From positions 1-7,590 of the forward strand of contig RGYP01000083.1 of assembly GCA_010031985.1 (NCBI GenBank): 7,590 nucleotides of DNA, given 5' to 3'. Positions within the stretch are counted from its first letter, which is position 1. Each line of letters starts with the position of its first letter. A model generated the notes under the pieces. The model did not search any database. It saw only the letters and a list, made by a program, of their open reading frames with translations, and was not told the DNA's origin. The position numbers and the translations under genes are program-made. Positions 1 through 4,974 of this stretch are shown one piece after another. Source of the stretch: Gammaproteobacteria bacterium (GTDB lineage: Bacteria; Pseudomonadota; Gammaproteobacteria; Steroidobacterales; Steroidobacteraceae).

Positions 1-494
1 TCGTCGATTTGCGGCAGCTCGAGCGCGCGCAATGCCTCGCACCCGGCGGGCGACAAGCCGAGTAGCAGCGAGGCGGCCGCGGGACGCGACTGCGCCGTCT
101 GCCAAGCGAAATAGCAAACGATGCGCGCAAAGCCCTGACCAGCCTGACCCTCGCAAAGGCCCGGAGGCAAGCGCGGCAAGGCGACATCCGCCTGCGCACG
201 CCGCCACAACGCGAAGGCGGTGTCGGTGGACAGGCTGAAGAGCAGGTAGGGGCAATCCGCCACCGAGGCGAGCGCGGCGTCTTCGATGGTGAGCCATTCC
301 GACTTGAGCGCCGCGGCCGCTTGCGGCAACACGACACGCGATGCCGCGAGGGCCTCGCGCAGGATACGCAGGCCGCGCAGATTCATGCCGCCGACTTGGC
401 GGATGATTTCGCGATCGACGCTGCGCGAGAAATCGGTTTCGGTGGTGAGCAGCGCAGCGGCGTCGGGATTCGAAGGCTTTTTTTCGTTGGCCAT
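1..494 (-). CDS. FlhD-like regulator, possible tandem FlhD-like repeat, C-terminus cut by window edge
   Basis: The first 164 codons are visible and the frame stays open to the left edge. The ATG at 494 is preferred because a GGAGG Shine-Dalgarno (complement of 500–504) lies 5 nt upstream. I compared the translation from memory with E. coli FlhD, the partner that dimerises and binds FlhC. Residues 122–164 align without gaps to the FlhD core: the segment LGLSPAGCEALRALELPQI (145–163) matches FlhD LGINEEMATTLAALTLPQM. An upstream stretch (about 37–89) also resembles FlhD: MNL at 37–39 fits FlhD INL, and LTI at 68–70 followed by a Phe-containing strand (86–88) fits FlhD LTL…HFRF, with a gap of about 5 residues. 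The protein may therefore carry two FlhD-like units, which could mimic an FlhD dimer. It diverges from the FlhC-like gene, which supports a partner role. An A7 run covers codons 4–6. Family membership is inferred from remote similarity; the function is unproven and the true C-terminus is not visible. Confidence 0.6.
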   Translation of the reverse strand, partial: MANEKKPSNPDAAALLTTETDFSRSVDREIIRQVGGMNLRGLRILREALAASRVVLPQAAAALKSEWLTIEDAALASVADCPYLLFSLSTDTAFALWRRAQADVALPRLPPGLCEGQAGQGFARIVCYFAWQTAQSRPAAASLLLGLSPAGCEALRALELPQID

Positions 495-499
495 GCATT

Positions 500-504
500 C
501 CTCC
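500..504 (-). promoter_or_regulatory. Ribosome binding site of the FlhD-like gene
   Basis: The minus strand reads GGAGG, then AATGC, then ATG. This consensus Shine-Dalgarno at 5-nt spacing is what fixes the start at 494 and shows that the edge-truncated frame is a real gene. Confidence 0.75.
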
Positions 505-515
505 GTTTTTTCGAC

Positions 516-573
516 GGAAATGGTCCCCCATGACGGCTTGGAACGCAGCCTTTGTTTTGGGATATTTTCCCCC
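516..573. repeat. Two 14-bp imperfect direct repeats, possible operators
   Basis: GGAAATGGTCCCCC (516–529) and GGATATTTTCCCCC (560–573) match at 11 of 14 positions. They are spaced 44 bp start to start, about four DNA helical turns, so both would face the same side of the helix. The second copy overlaps the candidate -10 of the FlhC-like gene and sits in an imperfect dyad (GGGATATTTTCCC, 559–571). The first lies just upstream of the FlhD-like ribosome binding site. Use as operators is inference. Confidence 0.3.
538..566 (+). promoter_or_regulatory. Candidate sigma-70-type promoter of the FlhC-like gene
   Basis: TTGGAA (538–543) and GATATT (561–566) are separated by 17 bp; each matches the -35/-10 consensus at 4 of 6 positions. 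Transcription would start near 573, giving a leader of about 40 nt. The -10 lies inside the second 14-bp repeat element, so a protein bound there could control this promoter. This is a weak call by eye. Confidence 0.3.
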
Positions 574-613
574 GAAATAGCAGTTTTTTTGATAGCCAGC
601 GGGAGACGAGGCC

Positions 614-1249
614 ATGCACCTGACCGACGACCGTTACCAGCGTGACCGCCTGCGCCTCGAACTCGCGCTGCGGCTGTTGCGCCACGAGGCGCGCACCCAG
701 ACCATTCGCTACTGGACGGGGCTCAGCGACGATCGCGTCCGCAAGCTGTTCCGCTCGTACATCAAGCCGGGTGCCGGCCTGCGACGCCATCGTGGCAAGT
801 CGCCCGAGCAGGTCAATTACTTTCTGCGATCGGGCGTCATCGGCGCCGAGGCACACGCCCTCGCTTCCATCCTGCTGCTGTTCGGCGTCGTGGCCGACCA
901 GCCGAACCCAGCCTCGATCCGCAAGATTCCGACCATCTCGCGGGGGCGTCTGCTCTGCGACGGCTACGAGGCTTATCGACGCGTCGTGCCGCGACCCCGC
1001 ATCGACTTCGAACACGCGGCTTTCCTCGCCAAGGCGCTCACTGCCGGCGATGAGATCCGCCTGCGTTTTTGTCCCGCCTGCGAAGCGCTGAACATCGTCG
1101 AGACCATCACGCTGCGCGAACCTCACTGCCGGGCCTGCGAGGCCGCCATGCCCGACAAACCCAAAACGCCGGCCCCCGGTCGCCCCCTGCGGGCAGCGGC
1201 CGGGCCGGCGGCTGACGCTGCTAAACTTCCGGCAGCCCCAAAAGCCTGA
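614..1249 (+). CDS. FlhC-family transcriptional regulator
   Basis: The product is 211 aa, against about 192 for E. coli FlhC. FlhC is the zinc-containing DNA-binding partner in the FlhD4C2 activator complex. Residues 11–50 match the FlhC N-terminal helices, with an RxLELALRLLRHEARTQT stretch followed by SDDRVRKLFRSY. The segment from GYEAYRRVVP (117–126) through the helix before residue 152 follows the FlhC region that leads into its zinc site. The four zinc ligands are present as C153/C156 and C172/C175, with spacing within one residue of E. coli FlhC. Residues from about 180 form a Pro/Ala/Lys tail. GGAG at 602–605 lies 8 nt before the ATG. Unlike classical flhC it is not downstream of flhD but diverges from an FlhD-like gene, and no flagellar genes are in view. 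It may therefore control something other than motility. The gene symbol is withheld because orthology to flhC is uncertain. Confidence 0.75.
   Translation: MHLTDDRYQRDRLRLELALRLLRHEARTQTIRYWTGLSDDRVRKLFRSYIKPGAGLRRHRGKSPEQVNYFLRSGVIGAEAHALASILLLFGVVADQPNPASIRKIPTISRGRLLCDGYEAYRRVVPRPRIDFEHAAFLAKALTAGDEIRLRFCPACEALNIVETITLREPHCRACEAAMPDKPKTPAPGRPLRAAAGPAADAAKLPAAPKA
1168..1209 (+). other. GC-rich inverted repeat at the 3' end of the FlhC-like gene
   Basis: GCCGGCCC (1168–1175) and GGGCCGGC (1202–1209) are perfect 8-bp complements around a 26-nt loop that can itself fold (GCCC/GGGC near 1182–1194). It lies inside the coding sequence for the Pro/Ala tail. No U-tract follows, so it is not a classical intrinsic terminator. 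It could stabilise or attenuate the transcript, or simply reflect the GC-rich tail. Confidence 0.3.
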
Positions 1250-1296
1250 CGACGGCGCCCCCAGTTCGGGTGGTCGCAACCGTTGCTGCGCGGTCC

Positions 1297-1301
1297 AGGG
1301 G
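1297..1301 (+). promoter_or_regulatory. Ribosome binding site deciding the nudC start
   Basis: AGGGG lies 8 nt before the ATG at 1310 and supports that start over the upstream in-frame TTG at 1283. Confidence 0.55.
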
Positions 1302-1309
1302 CATTGCCG

Positions 1310-2269
1310 ATGCCGCCATCCTCAGAACGTTCAGCCGCCAATTTCCTTGCCGGTCCCTACCTGGATCGTCGCGCCGAGTTGCGCGAGGACCCGGACTGGC
1401 TGCGGGCCGCGCGGGCCGACGCCGGTACCTTGTTCTTGCCTATTCGCGGTACCGCACTCGGCGTGGCGGGTGATCCACCGACGGCGGCCTTCGTCGATCA
1501 TCGACATAGCCTTGCACGGAGCACGCCGGACGAATCGCTGGTCCTGCTCGGTTGGTTCCGCGAACGCCGCTGCGTCATGGTGCAGATCGGCGACGACGCC
1601 GATACCGAGTCGACCCGAATTCGCTTCGAAGAATTGCGGCCGCTGGCCCCGACTTTGGACAGCCAGGAGGCGGGGCTGCTCGCCTATGCGCGCGCGCTCA
1701 GCTATTGGCAACAACGACATCGTCACTGTGGTGTCTGCGGCGCACCCACGCAGCCACTGCGCGCGGGCCACGTGATGCAGTGCCGCAATGCCGAATGTGC
1801 AGCAGAATTTTTTCCGCGCATCGATCCTGCAATCATCGTGCTCGTGAGCGACGGCGACCGCGCACTGCTCGGACGCCAGGCAAGTTGGCCGAAGAACCGC
1901 TATTCCACGATCGCCGGATTCGTCGAGCCGGGCGAGAGTCTCGAAGATGCCGTCGCCCGCGAGGTGCTCGAAGAAACCGGCGTGAGCATCGTGACGAGCG
2001 ACTATCACTCCTCGCAGCCGTGGCCCTTCCCTTCTTCTTTGATGCTCGGGTTCATGGCAAGTGCCGAGCCGGGTTCGGTCGCCGGCAGTAGCAGCGAGCT
2101 CGAAGATGCGCGTTGGTTCACGCGAGCCGAAATCGCGTCAGGCACGGTCGTACTGCCGCCACCTACATCCATCTCGCATCGCTTGATCGAAAACTGGTTC
2201 GACGCGGATTGGCCCACGCCGTTGCGCAACGTGCCGGCGCGCAGCTGGAGCGGCGCAGTAAACCGCTGA
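1310..2269 (+). CDS. nudC: NAD+ diphosphatase / RNA NAD-cap decapping hydrolase NudC
   Basis: NudC cleaves NAD(H) to NMN(H) and AMP and removes the NAD cap from the 5' end of RNAs in the cytoplasm. The ATG at 1310 is chosen because AGGGG (1297–1301) lies 8 nt upstream; an in-frame TTG at 1283 would add nine residues but lacks a good site. From this ATG the protein is 319 aa, against 257 in E. coli. In order it has an N-terminal NUDIX-like domain (about 1–125), a zinc ribbon with C140/C143 and C158/C163, and a catalytic Nudix domain. The Nudix box G-x5-E-x7-REVLEE-x-GV spans 203–225, with the metal-binding glutamates intact. The family-specific SQPWPFP motif (235–241), which distinguishes NudC-type NADH hydrolases from other Nudix enzymes, is present. 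A 60-bp gap separates it from the FlhC-like gene, with no terminator visible. Confidence 0.95.
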   Translation: MPPSSERSAANFLAGPYLDRRAELREDPDWLRAARADAGTLFLPIRGTALGVAGDPPTAAFVDHRHSLARSTPDESLVLLGWFRERRCVMVQIGDDADTESTRIRFEELRPLAPTLDSQEAGLLAYARALSYWQQRHRHCGVCGAPTQPLRAGHVMQCRNAECAAEFFPRIDPAIIVLVSDGDRALLGRQASWPKNRYSTIAGFVEPGESLEDAVAREVLEETGVSIVTSDYHSSQPWPFPSSLMLGFMASAEPGSVAGSSSELEDARWFTRAEIASGTVVLPPPTSISHRLIENWFDADWPTPLRNVPARSWSGAVNR

Positions 2270-2315
2270 GCGACGGCGGCCGGCGCTGACACAGACCGCC
2301 ACACGGACCTCAACG

Positions 2316-3107
2316 ATGTGCCTCGCTGCCATTGCCTGGAACGTCCACCCGCGCTATCGCGCCATCGTGATCGCCAATCGCGACGAATTTCATGCCCGCG
2401 AGAGTGCAGCGCTCGGACCTTGGGAAGAACGTGGCGAGATCCTTGCCGGCCGTGATCTGCAGGCCGGCGGCACGTGGTTCGGCATCGATCGCCGTCGCCG
2501 CATCGGGCTGGTCACCAATTACCGCGAACTCGCGCGACCGCGTCGCAACGCACCGACGCGCGGCCGATTGGTCAGCGATTTTCTCGGCACTCTGCACGGG
2601 CCGGGTGGCTACCTTGAGCAACTGGCCGATGATTCGCCAGGCTACGCGGGTTTCAACCTGCTGCTCGCCGATGAGCAGGATCTCTGGTACGCGACCAATC
2701 GCGCCGAACCCTTTGCGCGGCGACTGCAGCCCGGCGTGCACGTGGTGAGCAACCATGTGCTCGACACGCCTTGGCCAAAAGTTCGTCGCCTTCGCGCCGC
2801 TCTGGAAAGTTGGCTGGCGGTCGAATCCGGCCCGACGAAAACGCCCGATCCGGCACCGCTCTGGACCGCACTCGCCGACCGCGAGTGCGCGCGGCCGATC
2901 GATCTGCCGCAGACGGGTCTCAGCGCGGAGTGGGAACTCAGACTGTCGGCTGCCTTCGTGCAGCATGGTGATTACGGGACGCGCTGCTCCACCCTGCTGC
3001 TGCTGGGCCACGACGGGACCGTGGATATCGAAGAACGCGGTTTCGACGTGGCGGGGCAACCGACGGGAAAAGCGATCTGGCGCCTGCGCGCCGACGAATG
3101 GGTGTGA
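2316..3107 (+). CDS. NRDE / TANGO2-family protein
   Basis: The 263-aa product has the hallmarks of the NRDE (TANGO2) family: MC at the N-terminus, NRDE at 21–24, GRDLQAGGTWFG at 45–56, TNYRE at 67–71, TRGRLVSDFL at 81–90, SNHVLDTPWPKV at 145–156 and YGTRCST at 220–226. The length is normal and the gene is complete. The fold resembles Ntn hydrolases, and the invariant Cys2 would become the N-terminal residue after methionine removal, but no reaction is established. Eukaryotic TANGO2 and some bacterial homologues have been linked to haem trafficking; applying that here is inference. No signal peptide is seen, so it is probably cytosolic. The gene follows nudC after 46 bp with only a weak GGA ribosome binding site, consistent with co-transcription. 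Confidence 0.93.
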   Translation: MCLAAIAWNVHPRYRAIVIANRDEFHARESAALGPWEERGEILAGRDLQAGGTWFGIDRRRRIGLVTNYRELARPRRNAPTRGRLVSDFLGTLHGPGGYLEQLADDSPGYAGFNLLLADEQDLWYATNRAEPFARRLQPGVHVVSNHVLDTPWPKVRRLRAALESWLAVESGPTKTPDPAPLWTALADRECARPIDLPQTGLSAEWELRLSAAFVQHGDYGTRCSTLLLLGHDGTVDIEERGFDVAGQPTGKAIWRLRADEWV

Positions 3108-3112
3108 GCGGG

Positions 3113-3118
3113 TAGAAT
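3113..3118 (+). promoter_or_regulatory. Candidate -10 element upstream of tamA
   Basis: TAGAAT (5 of 6 to TATAAT) starts 5 bp after the NRDE stop and 37 bp before the tamA ATG. No good -35 is visible 16–18 bp upstream, so an independent tamAB promoter here is only a possibility. Confidence 0.3.
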
Positions 3119-3155
3119 CGAGCGGTTGTCCAGCGCCCGGGAAAAGCCGCCTCGC

Positions 3156-4970
3156 ATGAACCGCATGAAGTCTTTCTTGCTGCTGTGTCTCGCCGGCGTT
3201 CTCGCCGTCGGCGCGACGGCGCGTGCGGACATCGACATCGAGATCAGCGGCGTCGACGGCGCACTGCGGCGCAACGTGCTCATTTTTTTGAGTCTCGAGC
3301 GCTATCGCAATCGCGACGATCTCGATCAAGCGCTGGTCGAGCGCCTGCAGGAGCGCGCCGAACTCGAAGCCGCGAACGCCCTGCGGCCCTTCGGTTACTA
3401 CGAGGCGACGGTCACGTCATCGATCGAAAAAGTCGGCGAGAGTCGATGGCGCGCTCGGATCCGCATCGAGCCGGGCCCGCCGGTGATTCTCGACGGCGTC
3501 GCGATCGATGTGAGCGGCGCCGGCAAGGACGATCCGGCGTTTCGCGAGATCCTCGCCAGCTCGACGCTGCGCAAAGGCGATCGCTTGCAGCATGCCACCT
3601 ACGATACGCTCAAAGATAATCTGCGACGCACGGCATCGACTCTCGGTTACGTCGATGCGCAGCTAACGGTCAGCGAATTATTGGTCGATCCGGCGAAGCG
3701 CTCGGCATCCGTTCGGCTCGCCATGGAAACCGGCGACCGTTACGCCTTCGGCAAGACGAGCATCGAACAGCGCTCGTTGGAAGAAACTTTGCTGCGCCGC
3801 TTTCTGCGCTATCAGGAGTCCGCGCCCTACGATGCGCGACAACTGCTGCGCACCCAGTTTGCGCTCGACGACAGTCAATATTTTTCCACAGTCGAAGTAC
3901 TCGCCGGCGAGCCGGATCGCGCGGCCCGCAGCATTCCCATCAGCATCCGCACCGAACCCAATCGGCACAATCGTTACTCCACGGGCGTCGGCTATGCGAC
4001 GGACAGCAAGGTGCGCGGCACGCTGACTTGGGAAAATCGCCGTCTCAACGACCGCGGTCATCGCCTGCGTACCGAAATCAAGGCGGCACAGCTCGAACAA
4101 TCGGTCGAGGCCCGCTACATCCTGCCGATCGGCGACCCGGCACTCGAACGACTGGGCTTCGAATTTCGTTATGCGCGCGACGAACTCGGCGACCTCGATA
4201 CCCGCACCACGCGCTTCCAGCCCTCCGTCACGGAGGTCGACGGCGAGTGGCAACGTGTGATGTTCGCGTCCTTGAGTCGAGTCCGCACCATCACGCGCGA
4301 GGCGCTCAATCGACCGAGTTTCGAGGACGCGACCACGCTCGTGATTCCGGGCATCAGTTATTCGTCGGTGCCGCGCGGCTATCTCGGCGAAGCGCTGTTT
4401 TCGCGCGCGCTCTACGCCGAGTTGCGCGGCTCGGCCAAAGCGCTCGGCGCCGCAGAAAGTTATCTGCAACTGCGGCTTGAAGCGGAGCGCGTGTTCGATC
4501 TCGGCCCAGCCTGGCATTTTTTCGTGCGCGGACAGTTGGGGGCCACGCTGGTCTCGAATGCCGCGTCGTTGCCGGGTACCGAACGTTTTTTCGCCGGCGG
4601 TGATCGCAGCGTGCGCGGCTTCGGTTTCAACGATTTGTCGCCGATCGAAGCGGGCAGCGCCAAGGTGGGTGGACGTCACCTGTTCACGGCAACCGCCGAG
4701 GTGATCCGCGATCTGCCGCGCAATCTCGGCTTCGCTGCATTCGTCGACGCGGGCAATGCGTTCGACGATTTCGGCGATCCCTTGCAGTACTCGGCGGGGA
4801 TCGGTCTGCGGCTTCGGCTGCCGATCGTCACGCTCGGCATCGATCTCGCACAGCCGCTGACCAATCCAGTCTGTCGCAGCCTTACTCCTGATCCACGGTG
4901 CGCCCTCGAGAAAAACTTCGATCGTCTGCCGGGCCCACGACTGCATTTGAACTTCTCGCCGAAGCTCTGA
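3156..4970 (+). CDS. tamA: Translocation and assembly module outer-membrane protein TamA (Omp85 family)
   Basis: TamA is an Omp85/BamA relative in the outer membrane that works with TamB in assembling certain outer-membrane proteins, autotransporters among them. From the ATG at 3156 it is 604 aa, against 577 in E. coli. A signal peptide covers residues 1–24: a basic MNRMK start, a hydrophobic core and a likely cut after ARA. Three POTRA domains follow at roughly 26–104, 108–192 and 194–266, with the GYYEATV and LGYVDAQLTV turns typical of POTRA repeats. The β-barrel runs from about 275 to the end, with the lid-loop VRGF motif at 486–489 preceded by FFAGGDRS. It ends with a terminal β-strand, RLHLNFSPKL. 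An in-frame TTG at 3126 would extend the protein but spoil the signal peptide; an ATG at 3165 is the other option. The mature protein has only two cysteines (573, 582). tamB follows 4 bp after the stop. Confidence 0.94.
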   Translation: MNRMKSFLLLCLAGVLAVGATARADIDIEISGVDGALRRNVLIFLSLERYRNRDDLDQALVERLQERAELEAANALRPFGYYEATVTSSIEKVGESRWRARIRIEPGPPVILDGVAIDVSGAGKDDPAFREILASSTLRKGDRLQHATYDTLKDNLRRTASTLGYVDAQLTVSELLVDPAKRSASVRLAMETGDRYAFGKTSIEQRSLEETLLRRFLRYQESAPYDARQLLRTQFALDDSQYFSTVEVLAGEPDRAARSIPISIRTEPNRHNRYSTGVGYATDSKVRGTLTWENRRLNDRGHRLRTEIKAAQLEQSVEARYILPIGDPALERLGFEFRYARDELGDLDTRTTRFQPSVTEVDGEWQRVMFASLSRVRTITREALNRPSFEDATTLVIPGISYSSVPRGYLGEALFSRALYAELRGSAKALGAAESYLQLRLEAERVFDLGPAWHFFVRGQLGATLVSNAASLPGTERFFAGGDRSVRGFGFNDLSPIEAGSAKVGGRHLFTATAEVIRDLPRNLGFAAFVDAGNAFDDFGDPLQYSAGIGLRLRLPIVTLGIDLAQPLTNPVCRSLTPDPRCALEKNFDRLPGPRLHLNFSPKL

Positions 4971-4974
4971 TCCC

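Larger units (their letters stand above)
495..613. promoter_or_regulatory. Divergent control region between the FlhD-like and FlhC-like genes
   Basis: This 119-bp noncoding stretch is visibly richer in A/T than its flanks and separates two divergent starts, so it should carry promoters for both genes. It contains T-runs (505–511 and 584–590), the two ribosome binding sites at its ends, and two similar 14-bp elements (516–529 and 560–573). I could not identify a convincing promoter for the minus-strand gene. No sigma-54 site is visible: no GG-N10-GC arrangement fits on either strand. Confidence 0.7.

Noticed and set aside
538..600. Sigma-54 promoter upstream of the FlhC-like gene
   Set aside because: TGG/GC-type fragments are present on both strands but none has the required GG-N10-GC spacing.
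286..645. 119-aa plus-strand open frame overlapping the FlhD-like gene
   Set aside because: It runs through the minus-strand FlhD-like coding region and the control region, and the translation shows no family features; the minus-strand frame has the strong ribosome binding site.
1168..1209. Intrinsic terminator after the FlhC-like gene
   Set aside because: The hairpin is within the coding sequence and has no U-tract.
383..1279. 298-aa minus-strand open frame across the divergent region
   Set aside because: It overlaps the well-supported FlhC-like gene in full and the start of the FlhD-like gene in another frame; its sequence is low-complexity and shows no recognisable family. It is a GC-driven shadow.
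1283..1309. TTG start for nudC, nine codons upstream
   Set aside because: The ATG at 1310 has a good Shine-Dalgarno at proper spacing, and the extension adds no family-conserved residues.
2310..3329. 339-aa minus-strand open frame opposite the NRDE gene
   Set aside because: Antisense to a gene carrying all NRDE-family motifs; no family resemblance or good ribosome binding site.
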